From Acidobacteriaceae bacterium UBA1307 (GTDB taxonomy: Bacteria; Acidobacteriota; Terriglobia; Terriglobales; Acidobacteriaceae), in NCBI GenBank assembly GCA_002307235.1, contig DBTV01000036.1, positions 3,666-67,665 on the forward strand: DNA of 64,000 nt, read 5' to 3'. The translations under genes were made by a program, and so were the position numbers. Position 1 is the first letter of the stretch, and the number at the start of each line of letters is the position of its first letter. The notes below the pieces were generated by a model. It searched no databases and had not been told where the DNA came from. It saw nothing but the letters and a program-made list of their open reading frames with translations. Below are positions 24,625 to 33,806 of this stretch, in pieces.

Positions 24625-25467
24625 GTGACGACGATAGAGACGATGGATGGAACGGAAGCTGAGGCAGGGCAGAAGGCTGCTCCGCCGCAGCGCGCGCTGC
24701 CGTTTCAGCCGCTCGACAAGACCAGCTTCATTCCGCTGCCCGATCAGATGCAGGCGCAGTTGATGGGCATGATCCGCACCGGCAAGCTTGCGGTGGGCGA
24801 CGCGCTGCCCGGCGAAGAGGAACTGGCGCGCATCTACGGGGTCAGCCGCGTGGCGGGTCGGCGCGCACTGGAACAGATCGAATGCCTTGGCTATGCCGTG
24901 CGGCAAAAAGCGCGCGGCACCTTTGTGACGCGGCCGCGCATGGAACGCGTGCTGGGCAGGCCGACCAGCTTTACCGAAGAGATTGAACGGATGGGGCTGG
25001 TCACCAGTGCGCGTGTGCTGGCCGCGCACAAAACCACGGCCACGCCCGATGTGGCGCGCCAGCTTGAGGTCTTTCGCGGCACGCCCCTCTTTCATCTGCG
25101 GCGGTTGCGCGCGGTGGGCGGCGAGCCGCTGCTCATTGAAGAAAGTTTTCTCGAACTCGAACGCTTCTCCGGCATCGCAAAAATCGACTTTGCCGACCGC
25201 TCCCTTTCGCGCACGCTCGCGGAGCAGTATGGCGTGCGTGCGGCACGCATTGATGAGTCGGTTGCGGCGGAGCCCGCCGGCCGTCGCGAAGCGCGACTGC
25301 TTGGCATCTCGCCGCGTTCGAGCCTGCTGTCTGTGGCGCGCACCGTGCGCGATGCCGAGGGCAAGGCCTTTACCGCAGTGCGTGCGCTCTATCGTGGCGA
25401 CCGGGTGCGGGTCGTCTTCAACGCGCCCAGCGTCGCACCGCCCGCCGAGAGTGGCGAGCCGAGCTGA
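24625..25467 (+). CDS. GntR-family regulator, HutC subfamily (UTRA domain)
   Basis: A 280-residue transcription regulator. After a disordered 30-residue N-terminus, residues about 40-105 form the GntR winged helix (GKLAVGDALPGEEELARIYGV, then SRVAGRRALEQIE). The remainder is a UTRA ligand-binding domain (LGRPTSFTEEIERMG; FHLRRLRAVGGEPLLIEESF). HutC-type regulators respond to small metabolites such as sugar phosphates. The start is GTG with AAGGA 9 bases upstream; an ATG at 24643 is an alternative. Neighbours do not reveal the effector. Confidence 0.88.
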   Translation: MTTIETMDGTEAEAGQKAAPPQRALPFQPLDKTSFIPLPDQMQAQLMGMIRTGKLAVGDALPGEEELARIYGVSRVAGRRALEQIECLGYAVRQKARGTFVTRPRMERVLGRPTSFTEEIERMGLVTSARVLAAHKTTATPDVARQLEVFRGTPLFHLRRLRAVGGEPLLIEESFLELERFSGIAKIDFADRSLSRTLAEQYGVRAARIDESVAAEPAGRREARLLGISPRSSLLSVARTVRDAEGKAFTAVRALYRGDRVRVVFNAPSVAPPAESGEPS

Positions 25468-25577
25468 AATCGACCGTGCGCATGAAGCGCGACGTTGGTG
25501 CGCGGCATCAAAAAAGAATGCAGTCCGTGAACAGCGAGCAGTCTGTCCACGGCGCACTGTTTTAGGAGGTCTTTCGG

Positions 25578-27557
25578 ATGTCTTCTGTTTATTCCTCGCA
25601 AGAGTTGCACGCCTGGGAGTCGGGCGGCGCAGTTTCGGCGGAAGCGCTCACCGCCTGGGTTTCCGCGCGTCTGGCGGCGCATGAGGCGGGCCTTGAGGCG
25701 ATCAGGCGCGTCGCCGGTCCGCGCACCATTGAGAACACGCTGCGGCTTTATGACGAGGTGCTTGAGCAGTTGATGCTGGCCGGTTCGCAGGTGGGCGTAT
25801 TCAACTCCGTTGCTCCCGACAAGGCCGTGCGCGACCAGGCACAGGAGGAGGCGCAGCGCGTGGCCATGGCCGCCAGCGCTCTCAGTCTTGATCGCGCCGT
25901 TTACGATGCGCTCTCTGCCATTGACCTCTCTGGCGCGAATGCGCCCACGCGGCATTACGTTGAGCGCACCTTGCTGGGCTACCGGTTGGCCGGCGTCGAC
26001 AAGGATGATGCGACGCGCGCGCATTTGCAGGATCTGCAGCAGAAGGCGACCACGCTTTCGCTCGAGTTTGGCCGCAATATCCAGGAGGGCGCGAAGACCA
26101 TCACCGCGACCGTCGACGAGTTGGATGGCCTGCCAGAGGATTATCGCGCGCGCCACTCGGCCGGCATCGACGGCCGGGTGACGATCTCGACCGACCAGCC
26201 CGATATGCAGCCGGTGATGACCTTTGCCCGCTCGGCCAGCCTGCGCGAGCGCATGTTTATCGCCTACAACACGCGCGCCTATCCCGCGAATCAGCAGATC
26301 CTGCTTGACCTGCTTGCCACACGCCAGCAGATCGCCGACATTCTCGGCTTTCGCAGTTGGGCAGACCTTGCCACCGCCGACCAGATGATGGGCTCGGCGG
26401 CCAACGTGCGCGCCTTCATCGCCAGACTCGAAGCTGCTTCACGCGAGGGCGCGGCCAAAGAGCACGCGCTGATTCTCAACTACGCACGCGGCATTGAGCC
26501 CGGCCTCGAAGAGATTGACATCACCAGCCGTGGCTACTGGTACGAACTTTTTCGCCGCGAGCGTTTCGACTTCGACTCGCAATCCGTGCGTCCCTACTTC
26601 CCCTATGCGCAGGTGGAAGCGGGCGTGCTCGCAACGGCGGCCAAGCTGCTCGGCGTCGAGTACCGCCGCGTGGATGTGCCCAGTTGGCATGAGTCCGTTG
26701 CCGTCTATGATGTCTATGATCAGGGCAAGCTGGCCGGTCGTTTCTATCTCGACATGCACCCGCGCGAGGGTAAGGACAAGTGGTTCTCGGCCGCTCCGGT
26801 GGTCACCGGCGTGCGCGGCCGCGCGTTGCCCGAGGCTGCGCTGATTTGCAACTTCCCGGGTGGCGAACCGGATGACCCGGGCCTGATGCAATACTCCGAC
26901 GTGGTCACCTACTTTCACGAGTTCGGCCATCTGATGCACGCGATTCTCGGCGGACACACGGAGTGGGCGGGGCTGTCGGGCTTTGCCACCGAGGGCGACT
27001 TCATCGAGGTTCCCTCACAGATGCTCGAGGAGTTTTTCCGCGACGAGGCGCTGTTGCAGTCCTTCGCCAGGCACTATCAGACCGGCGAGCCGCTGCCCTC
27101 GCATCTCATCCAGAAGATGAAGGGCGCGGGTGCCTTTGGGCGGGCGGACTGGGTGCGCACGCAGCTCTACTACACGACGATCTCGCTCGACCTGCATGAT
27201 CGCGACCCGAAGTCGATCGATCTCGACGAGACCACGCAGCAGCTCTACACGAGTCTGGTGCCGTGGCGCTGGCTTGAGGGCAACCGCATGTACGCGAGCT
27301 TCGGCCACCTGACCGGCTACTCGTCGAACTATTACACCTACGCCTTCGACAAGGTGATCGCGCTCGACTTCTTCGCGCAGTTCGACGCGAAGGATCTGCT
27401 GGGCTGTCCGGCGGCCGGGCGTTACCGCAAGGCTGTGCTCGAGCAGGGTGGCTCACTGCCGGGGCGCCAAATGGTGCGCAACTTCCTTGGCCGCGATGAG
27501 GAGTTTGCCGCCTTCTCCGAATGGCTTAACGAGGAGTTTGCGGGCGGCGAACTGTAG
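25578..27557 (+). CDS. M3-family zinc metallopeptidase (oligopeptidase)
   Basis: A 659-residue peptidase. The zinc-binding HEFGH motif at 447-451, followed by the family's downstream acidic ligand region (SGFATEGDFIEVPSQMLEE), places it in the thimet oligopeptidase/M3 family, which degrades short peptides. There is no signal peptide, so it is probably cytoplasmic. The long helical N-terminal region is normal for the family. The start has a full AGGAGG sequence 8 bases upstream. The next gene begins 9 bases after its stop codon, probably the same transcript. Confidence 0.94.
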   Translation: MSSVYSSQELHAWESGGAVSAEALTAWVSARLAAHEAGLEAIRRVAGPRTIENTLRLYDEVLEQLMLAGSQVGVFNSVAPDKAVRDQAQEEAQRVAMAASALSLDRAVYDALSAIDLSGANAPTRHYVERTLLGYRLAGVDKDDATRAHLQDLQQKATTLSLEFGRNIQEGAKTITATVDELDGLPEDYRARHSAGIDGRVTISTDQPDMQPVMTFARSASLRERMFIAYNTRAYPANQQILLDLLATRQQIADILGFRSWADLATADQMMGSAANVRAFIARLEAASREGAAKEHALILNYARGIEPGLEEIDITSRGYWYELFRRERFDFDSQSVRPYFPYAQVEAGVLATAAKLLGVEYRRVDVPSWHESVAVYDVYDQGKLAGRFYLDMHPREGKDKWFSAAPVVTGVRGRALPEAALICNFPGGEPDDPGLMQYSDVVTYFHEFGHLMHAILGGHTEWAGLSGFATEGDFIEVPSQMLEEFFRDEALLQSFARHYQTGEPLPSHLIQKMKGAGAFGRADWVRTQLYYTTISLDLHDRDPKSIDLDETTQQLYTSLVPWRWLEGNRMYASFGHLTGYSSNYYTYAFDKVIALDFFAQFDAKDLLGCPAAGRYRKAVLEQGGSLPGRQMVRNFLGRDEEFAAFSEWLNEEFAGGEL

Positions 27558-27566
27558 GAGACAGAA

Positions 27567-28370
27567 ATGGCGGAGTTCGACGGCAAATGGGCGCTGGTGA
27601 CCGGCGCAAGTGCAGGGATCGGCCGGGCTTTGGCCTGCGAGTTGGCACGGCGCGGAGCGCGGCTGATCCTGACCGCGCGGCGGCGCGACCGGCTTGAAGC
27701 CCTGGCTGCCGAGCTGCGTGCCTCGGGTACCGAGGTTCGCGTCCTTGCCGCCGATCTGTTCGACTCCGAGGCCCCGGCGAGGATTTTTGCCTTTGCCGAG
27801 GCCGAGGGGCTGGCCGTCGAAATCCTCATCAACAACGCCGGGCTTGGCCAGAGCGGTCGTTTTGTGGAAAGCCCTGAAGAGCAGGAGCTGGCGCAGGTGC
27901 GTGTCAACTGCGAGGCCTCCGTGCGCCTGGCGCGGCTTTTTGTGCCGCCGATGGTCGCGCGCGGCCGGGGCTGGGTGTTGTTTTTGGCCTCGACCGCCAG
28001 CTTTGAGCCGCTGCCCTACTTCGCCACCTATGCGGCCACCAAAGCCTTTGACCGGTTTTTTGCGCTGGGACTGGCGGAAGAAGTGGCTCGTTGTGGCGTC
28101 AAAGTCACCGCGCTCTGCCCGGGGCCGACCGATAGTGAATTTTTTGCGGTGGCCCGCGCGGATGCCTTCAAGATGCGTTCGATGCAGAGCGCGGAGCTGG
28201 TGGCCCGCAAGGCGCTGGACGGGCTCGCACGGGGGCGGCGGACGGTGCTGCCGAGCCTCGACGGGCGACTGCTGGCCTTTGCGGTGCGCTTTCTGCCTGT
28301 CGGCTGGATCACGCGCGCCGTCGAGTATTGTGCGCGTCCCAAGAAAAGTGCAGGGAAAGAAATCAGTTAG
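27567..28370 (+). CDS. SDR-family short-chain dehydrogenase/reductase
   Basis: A 267-residue NAD(P)-dependent oxidoreductase with TGASAGIG (12-19), NNAG (about 89-92) and the catalytic YAATK (about 154-158); the preceding ASTASF supplies the serine. Its size and the C-terminal hydrophobic stretch (LAFAVRFLPVGWI) resemble the DltE/YbbO-like classical SDR group. The substrate is unknown. It follows the M3 peptidase by 9 bases. Its stop codon overlaps the stop codon of the convergent gene by the four bases TTAG. Confidence 0.92.
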   Translation: MAEFDGKWALVTGASAGIGRALACELARRGARLILTARRRDRLEALAAELRASGTEVRVLAADLFDSEAPARIFAFAEAEGLAVEILINNAGLGQSGRFVESPEEQELAQVRVNCEASVRLARLFVPPMVARGRGWVLFLASTASFEPLPYFATYAATKAFDRFFALGLAEEVARCGVKVTALCPGPTDSEFFAVARADAFKMRSMQSAELVARKALDGLARGRRTVLPSLDGRLLAFAVRFLPVGWITRAVEYCARPKKSAGKEIS

Positions 28371-28966
28371 CGGCCGTTGTTCACCATGGCGAAGGAGTTG
28401 AAAAAGCGGGTGACATCTTTGTCGCGCCGGGCGCTGGCTGCGGGAAAGCTCGCCATCAGCATGTAAAGGCGGCGCCCGGAAAAGATCAGCCGGGCGCTGA
28501 AGACGCCGCCATCCGCGTTGCGCCCGCTGAAATCGCGTGCCGGGGCTCCCTGATAGGAGAGTCTTTTTTCGGCGGCCAGAGTCGATTTCGTACGCTCCAG
28601 AGCGGCATCGCGCGCGGCGTCCATGGTCAGGTTCGGGTCCATGCGGCTGGCCCGGGCCACCGGCGGGTCATCGGCCCAAGAGACTGAAAATTTGGTATTT
28701 GTGTCAGGTTCGGCCGAGATCATGTTGATCGGTTCGGTGCTTCCGACCGCGTTCTGCGCATCGACCTGGCTCTGGTTTTCGGTGTCCGGCAACTCGACCT
28801 TGAAGCCGTCTTCCGTGTGGTCGACCTTCTGCCATTTCATGTGTGCCGGTTCGAGTGCATCCGGGGTGAGAGACATCGCGAGGCCCAGTTCGGCCTGATG
28901 CTGGTAGGCATAGATGCCACCGGCCAGCAAAACTCCCACGCCCGCGATCGCATGCCATAGCTTCAC
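28367..28966 (-). CDS. Putative membrane-anchored protein of unknown function
   Basis: About 199 residues: a single N-terminal hydrophobic helix (IAGVGVLLAGGIYAY) followed by a soluble domain predicted outside the cytoplasm (KVELPDTEN..., RNADGGVFSARLIFSGRRLYMLMASFPA). The C-terminal half resembles the many small acidobacterial proteins that compare a stored value with a threshold, but I recognise no family. I chose GTG at 28966 because it places the helix at the N-terminus (VKLWHAIAG). The open frame extends to an ATG at 29065, which would add 33 residues. No good ribosome-binding site is visible for either. Confidence 0.65.
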   Translation of the reverse strand: MKLWHAIAGVGVLLAGGIYAYQHQAELGLAMSLTPDALEPAHMKWQKVDHTEDGFKVELPDTENQSQVDAQNAVGSTEPINMISAEPDTNTKFSVSWADDPPVARASRMDPNLTMDAARDAALERTKSTLAAEKRLSYQGAPARDFSGRNADGGVFSARLIFSGRRLYMLMASFPAASARRDKDVTRFFNSFAMVNNGR

Positions 28967-29343
28967 ACTGCAATCATGCGCATATATGCTTCCGCTTGCA
29001 AGCAAAGATGTTAGCAGTTTGCTACGGCCAGAGCCGTCAAGGGCAATAGCGGGCAGGGAACCCAATCGGGCGAAAAAACAGTTTTCCGTGAATTTTTTTC
29101 ATAAAGCGCACAACTTTTTCTTCCGAAGTGCATCTTATTAAGTATCAACAGAGGCTTCCCCAACATGAATCCTTCCAAGAAAGGTACCCCTTCTTTTCTG
29201 AAGGTTCGATAAGAACCTTTCCCTTCTACTGATCCTCTCTGGTTTCCCACCTTTTTGCCTCTTGAGCGGGCTCGCTGGAAAGCGGGCCCATTGCTTTTTA
29301 TGGGTTTCCGTTGAGGCCCACTCCCGATAGAATCATAAAAGAT
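28967..29343. other. Intergenic region between divergent genes
   Basis: About 380 bases, A/T-rich around 29070-29170. It contains a small 7-bp hairpin AAGGTTC/GAACCTT at 29201-29219. I see no gene and no clear promoter hexamers. Confidence 0.4.
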
Positions 29344-30474
29344 ATGCGGACCAAGTCCACTCCAAAAGACTCTGCCGGTATGACCAAAGCCAAGGCCGGC
29401 GCCAGCACTTCCATTGATGGCAAAATCAAGGCTCTCGACGAGCTGTTTGCCCATGCCGGACTGAAGCGCGGCCTGCGCGGCAAGGCCGGGGCGCGTCCGC
29501 TCGGGTTTCGTCCCGATCGCGAATCGCCCGAGGATCTGAACCGGCCGGCCCTGCCGCCGACCAAGGCCAAAAACGGCGTGCAGTGGCTGCCCGTGCCCGG
29601 TTGGGACCAGATCGAATGGCTCCGGGCGGGCTTCAGCACGCGGTTGGGCGGCAAGAGCCGCGCCTACTGCGCCGATGATGCTCCGGGCGAATTGAATCTT
29701 GGCTTCACGGCCGACGATCCGCGCAAGAACGTGGTCGCCAATCGACGCCTGTTTGTCGCCGCCGTCACTGGCAGCGCGGCAACGCCGCTGGTCGGGCTCC
29801 GGCAGATTCATTCCTCGCTGCTGCACCGGGCGACGGCGGCGGACGCCGAGCGGGAGCAGCCCTGGAAGGCCGACGGCATCTTTACCGACAGGCCGGGTCT
29901 TCTTGTGGGCGTGCAAACTGCCGATTGCATTCCGGTTCTGGTCGCAGACCGCAAAAAGAAGATTGTCGCCGCCTTCCATGCCGGCTGGCGAGGCACGGTC
30001 AAGCGCATCGTCGAAAATGGCATTGGACGACTGCGGCTTGAGTTCGGCTCGCGGCCAGAGGATCTGGTGGCGGCCATCGGACCCGGCATTGGCCCCTGCT
30101 GCTATGCGGTGGGCGAAGAGGTGCGTCTCGAGTTTGAGTCGCAGTTTGCCTATGCGCCGGAGCTCTTCCACGAGGTCTACGATTCGGATCCGATTCGGAC
30201 CAAGTATCCGATGCTGTTTTTAACCCAGCGCGCGCCGGGTCATTCGCCGATTGGCCCCAGTCTGCATCTGGATCTGATCGAGGCCAACCGGAGGCAGTTG
30301 CTCGACGCCGGACTGAGCGCCAGCGCGATCACGGTAATGGGCGGCTGCACGCAATGCCGCACAGACCTGTTCTTCTCCTACAGGGCCTCGCAAGGCCACG
30401 CAGGCCGCATGATGGCCGCGATTGGCATTGCGCCGGCACAGGTGAAGAAGCCTGTTGCGCGCAAAAAAGCCTAG
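29344..30474 (+). CDS. pgeF: Peptidoglycan editing factor PgeF / YfiH-YlmD (multicopper polyphenol oxidase fold)
   Basis: About 376 residues. From about residue 80 the YfiH domain is clear: GFSTRLGG-like start, RQIHSSLLH, TADCIPVLVAD, AAFHAGWRGTVKRI and GPGIGPCCYAVGEE; these contain the conserved His/Cys metal ligands. The family includes laccase-like proteins, purine nucleoside phosphorylases (LACC1) and the PgeF muropeptide-editing enzyme. An 80-residue N-terminal extension rich in Lys and Ala is unusual. Start choice is uncertain: ATG 29344 is used, ATG 29380 is possible. The C-terminus ends KKPVARKKA. Confidence 0.87.
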   Translation: MRTKSTPKDSAGMTKAKAGASTSIDGKIKALDELFAHAGLKRGLRGKAGARPLGFRPDRESPEDLNRPALPPTKAKNGVQWLPVPGWDQIEWLRAGFSTRLGGKSRAYCADDAPGELNLGFTADDPRKNVVANRRLFVAAVTGSAATPLVGLRQIHSSLLHRATAADAEREQPWKADGIFTDRPGLLVGVQTADCIPVLVADRKKKIVAAFHAGWRGTVKRIVENGIGRLRLEFGSRPEDLVAAIGPGIGPCCYAVGEEVRLEFESQFAYAPELFHEVYDSDPIRTKYPMLFLTQRAPGHSPIGPSLHLDLIEANRRQLLDAGLSASAITVMGGCTQCRTDLFFSYRASQGHAGRMMAAIGIAPAQVKKPVARKKA

Positions 30475-30579
30475 ACCCTTTGCGCCAGAGCGAGGGGAGA
30501 GCACAAAGAAGACACCGCCCCGCCGGGAGGAGAAACTCGGCGGTGGCGGCGGCTGGTGGGTGTGGAGGCCAAAAACTCC

Positions 30580-30873
30580 TTAGGCCTTTTGCGCTTCGTC
30601 TGGATTGACCAAGTCGCGCAATTCCTTGGAGGGTTTGAAGTAGGGAACCCGCTTGGCAGGAACATCGACACGCTCGCCCGTCTTGGGGTTGCGGCCGATC
30701 CGCGGGTTGCGCTGGCGGATCCGGAACGAACCGAATCCACGAATCTCGATCTTGTCTCCGCCCTGCAAGGCGTGAATCACAGAGTCGAAGATGGTTTCCA
30801 CGATGACCTCGCCGTCGCGGCGCGTCAAATCGCCTAGGCTGGTAACCTTCTCGACCAGATCTGCCTTTGTCAT
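30580..30873 (-). CDS. HU/IHF-family DNA-binding protein
   Basis: A 97-residue nucleoid protein. The signature GFGSFRIRQRNPRIGRNPKT, then GERVDVPAKRVPYFKPSKELR, is characteristic of the HU/IHF fold; the arm around RNPRIG carries the DNA-intercalating proline. The sequence leans towards IHF-alpha/HimA-like homologues, but no beta partner is nearby. The start ATG has GGAGG 10 bases upstream. The open frame extends upstream to 30942, but similarity begins at MTKADLVEK. It is convergent with pgeF. Confidence 0.95.
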   Translation of the reverse strand: MTKADLVEKVTSLGDLTRRDGEVIVETIFDSVIHALQGGDKIEIRGFGSFRIRQRNPRIGRNPKTGERVDVPAKRVPYFKPSKELRDLVNPDEAQKA

Positions 30874-31130
30874 ATCGGTTGGGCCTCCGCATTCAGCATA
30901 AACGCTTACTCGGATTCTCGTCAGAAGTTGATGAAAATGCAAGCTCTTTTTTGATTTTTCCGGGTTCTGTCTGACGATGGGGCATCCAATTTGTACTGCT
31001 TTGGCCCGGAATGGGGTTTCGGGGCCCTGGTGCTGCCGGGCTGCCGGTACGATATGATGAGCTACAGCGCTCTCTGCAATCTGAGCCTTCGTTGCTCCAG
31101 CAGCTAGGACGATGAGCGCTGGGGCAAGGT

Positions 31131-31904
31131 ATGCAATTTCCGAAGTACAGCATCATTATTCCGGCCTATAACGAGAGTCGGCGTATTCCCGAGGCATTGG
31201 TCGCGGTGGTCGCGGCGATACGCGCGCAGCGCTGGTCGGCCGAGGTGGTGGTGGTCGACGATGGTTCAACCGATGACACCGTGCAGGTGGTGTTGGACTT
31301 CGCGGCGAAAAATCCCGAAGTGCGGCTTGAGAAAAATCCCTCCAATCGCGGCAAGGGCTATAGCGTGCGTTCGGGCATTCTCGCGGCGCGGGGCGAAGTG
31401 GTGATGTTTACCGACGCCGATCTGTCGGCACCGATCGAAGAGGCCTCGCGGCTGTTTGCCGCCATCGAGCAGGGAGCAGACATCGCCATCGGTTCTCGCT
31501 GGCTTGACCGCAGTCGCCAGACGCATCGCCAGCCGCTCTATCGGCAACTGTTTGGCCGCTGCTTCAACGGCGTGACGCGGTTGATCATGGGCCTGCACTT
31601 TGCCGATACGCAGTGCGGCTTCAAGGCTTTTACGCGCACGGCGGCGCAGACCGTCTTCCAGTTGCAGACCATCGAGCGCTGGGGCTTTGACCCGGAGATT
31701 CTGTTCATCGCCACCAAGCGCGGCTTCAAAATCGCCGAGGTGCCGGTGAGTTGGGCGCACGACGAGCGGACGCGCATCAGCTATCTGCGCGATGGCCTGC
31801 AGATGCTCAAAGAGATTGCCATTGTGCGCTGGAACGCCTTTCTGGGCCGGTACAACAAGCCGGTCGAAACTGGCGCGCGCGCCGGTGAGCCACACCTGCG
31901 GTAA
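31131..31904 (+). CDS. Family 2 glycosyltransferase, dolichyl/undecaprenyl-phosphate glucosyltransferase (ALG5/DPM)-like
   Basis: A 257-residue cytoplasmic GT-A enzyme. YSIIIPAYNESRRI, VVVDDGSTD (donor binding), FTDADLSAPIEE (DxD metal motif), and DTQCGFKAFTR with the following GFDPEILFIA match ALG5/DPM-type enzymes that charge a polyprenyl phosphate with a hexose. There is no C-terminal TM segment, unlike longer GT2 relatives. The start sits close behind GGGGCAAGG. A strong terminator follows 22 bases after the stop codon, so it is monocistronic. Confidence 0.9.
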   Translation: MQFPKYSIIIPAYNESRRIPEALVAVVAAIRAQRWSAEVVVVDDGSTDDTVQVVLDFAAKNPEVRLEKNPSNRGKGYSVRSGILAARGEVVMFTDADLSAPIEEASRLFAAIEQGADIAIGSRWLDRSRQTHRQPLYRQLFGRCFNGVTRLIMGLHFADTQCGFKAFTRTAAQTVFQLQTIERWGFDPEILFIATKRGFKIAEVPVSWAHDERTRISYLRDGLQMLKEIAIVRWNAFLGRYNKPVETGARAGEPHLR

Positions 31905-31926
31905 AAACATTGCAGACAGAACGGAT

Positions 31927-31955
31927 GGCGGCGAGGATTCCTCGCCGCCGTTTTT
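31927..31955 (+). terminator. Rho-independent terminator after GT2 gene
   Basis: A 10-bp GC-rich stem GGCGGCGAGG/CCTCGCCGCC with an ATT loop, followed by GTTTTTC. Confidence 0.92.
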
Positions 31956-32000
31956 CTTGCGCGCAACCGGACACGGCACGTGTATTGGAAAAATGCTCTA
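31955..32000. repeat. Stop-codon-associated palindromic repeat, half copy D
   Basis: The segment CTTGCGCGCAA ... CGGCACGTGT ... GGAAAAATGCTCTAG equals one end of the element seen at 3570, 14290 and 23563. The other half is missing and is replaced by the GT2 terminator. On the minus strand its terminal TAG is the stop codon of the regulator gene. Confidence 0.75.
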
Positions 32001-33806
32001 GCAGTAGACGACGTTGCTTGCGAGCTCTTCAGCCATTTGCTGCATTTTCTGGAACTCGGGGTAGGTGGCCAGCGGCGCCAGTCGTGGATCGGCGAGAGCG
32101 GAAAAGAACCACGGGCAGCGTGCCTGGTCGGCGGAACTCAGAGCCTCCAGGGCCGCATGAAAATCGCCGAGTGCGACCCATGCGGCGGGCGTGAAGGAAC
32201 TGATGACGAAGCGCTCGCGGCTAAGCCACTGCAGCCGTTCGAGAATCTGGCGGGCCTCGTCGTGCTTTCCGGCCGTGGCCAGTGCATAGGCGTGGGTCGC
32301 CATGGCTGGATCGAAGTAGGGCTGGTGGCGGGCAAGATCGCGGGCGAAGTTGACGGCCTCCTCGGGCATGCCGTTGTAGGCAAAGATCATCGATGCATAG
32401 AGCGCGAGAGATTCCTGCTCGGGAAACTTCTCGAGGGTTTGTCGCATCTGCCAGACACTGGCCTCGGCATCGCCTTTCAGGTGCAGCACCCAGGCGCGAC
32501 GCGCGTGCAGAGCCGGCGAAAAAGGATCCGACTGGATGGCCGTATCGAGAATCTCGAGTGCTTCGTCGAAGCGACGGCGGCTGAGGGTAAACAGAATACG
32601 GCTGGCGGTGATCCAGCTTTCGTGGGGAAGGTGGGCCGAGAGCGCGAACAGTTGGAGTGCGTTGGACAGGTCGCGGTGGACATGAAAGTTGATCCAGCCG
32701 AGCTGTGGCAGAATGCGCGGGGCGCTGCGTTCGGGATGAGGAATCTGGCTGGCGGCGCGTTGCACCAGTTCGGCAACGATGGTGGGTGCCATGAAGCCGT
32801 AGATCTCTTGCGCGATGCTGAGCTCGACCAGATCGACCCGGGCCTCGATGAGGGAGGGATCGAGTTCGGTGGCGCGCTGCAGGCGTTGCAAGCCGTCCTG
32901 CATGCGGTGCCGCTGCAGGCTTTGCCACTCGTGGTGCGCGTGTTGGTAGATCTCGTAGGCCTCGCGGTGTTGCGGCGTGTCCAGTTCCTGCTGGCGATCC
33001 TCGGTGATGGCGGTTGCGCTCCAGGCAAAGTGTGCGTCTTGGCTCAGGCTGGCACGGAGATGGAAGAGTAACTGACGGGCCAGTTCGCTCTCAAGACCGT
33101 CGGTGCGGCCATGCTCGATCAGCATGTCTTCGACCCAGACCTGCGCACCGTCGGCGACCCGGATCAACTCGATGCGAAAACGATAGTGCCCCGGCAGGGT
33201 GCGGATGGTTCCGGCCAGCGCCAGATCGGCTTGGAGCAGGCGGCCGACCTCGAGTGCGCTGAGGCCGCGTCGCGCCAGAGTGAAGACCGAATCGCGCGCC
33301 AGCGTGATGACCAGCGGTGGATCCATGTGCACCAACAGCGTCATGGCCTCTTCGGCGGTGTGCGTGCCCAGATACTCGGGCACACCGAACTCGGTGGCGA
33401 AGGGGAGAATGGTCAGCCGGGGAAGGGGCTTGCTCTCTTGCGCGTCCGTGGTGGCGGGCGTAGCGACAGAGAGCTTATAGCCCTGCTTGTAGATGGTTTG
33501 TATATATTCTTCCGGCCCCAGGTGCGCGCGCAGGGAGGAAAGACACTTGGGAATGCTGTCGTCGGTGACATGCACCTCGCCCCACAGTGCCGTGCGCAGC
33601 TGCTGGGGGGTGACGATCTTGCCGAAGTTTTCCAGCAAGAGTCGCAACGCCGCCAGCTCCTTGGGTGGCAGGTGTACGGGGACCATGCCACGCAAAAGCG
33701 TCCCGTCCGCAGAAAGACGGAAAGGACCAAAGACTGAATCTGTCGCGCTCGTGTGAGCGGCAGAGGATGAAAACTGCTGATTTTGAACCAACGTAATCCC
33801 TCGCAT
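31998..33806 (-). CDS. Transcriptional regulator with OmpR-type winged helix and TPR-like region
   Basis: About 602 residues. An OmpR/PhoB-type trans-activation domain (about 25-115: FGPFRLSADGTLLRG, LPPKELAALRLLLEN, TALWGEVHVTDDSI, YIQTIYKQGYKL) is followed by a CadC-like domain (ILPFATEF..., about 135-270) and helical repeats resembling TPRs (about 300-600). There is no TM segment, so it acts in the cytoplasm, unlike CadC. The signal is unknown. The start is uncertain: ATG 33806 is used, but TTG 33791 has a better Shine-Dalgarno (GAGGGA). The stop codon TAG lies in a half copy of the palindromic repeat. Confidence 0.85.
   Translation of the reverse strand: MRGITLVQNQQFSSSAAHTSATDSVFGPFRLSADGTLLRGMVPVHLPPKELAALRLLLENFGKIVTPQQLRTALWGEVHVTDDSIPKCLSSLRAHLGPEEYIQTIYKQGYKLSVATPATTDAQESKPLPRLTILPFATEFGVPEYLGTHTAEEAMTLLVHMDPPLVITLARDSVFTLARRGLSALEVGRLLQADLALAGTIRTLPGHYRFRIELIRVADGAQVWVEDMLIEHGRTDGLESELARQLLFHLRASLSQDAHFAWSATAITEDRQQELDTPQHREAYEIYQHAHHEWQSLQRHRMQDGLQRLQRATELDPSLIEARVDLVELSIAQEIYGFMAPTIVAELVQRAASQIPHPERSAPRILPQLGWINFHVHRDLSNALQLFALSAHLPHESWITASRILFTLSRRRFDEALEILDTAIQSDPFSPALHARRAWVLHLKGDAEASVWQMRQTLEKFPEQESLALYASMIFAYNGMPEEAVNFARDLARHQPYFDPAMATHAYALATAGKHDEARQILERLQWLSRERFVISSFTPAAWVALGDFHAALEALSSADQARCPWFFSALADPRLAPLATYPEFQKMQQMAEELASNVVYC

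Noticed and set aside
31980..33071. Plus-strand 363-codon ORF opposite the wHTH-TPR regulator
   Set aside because: Antisense shadow; the minus-strand protein has clear OmpR-type winged-helix motifs.
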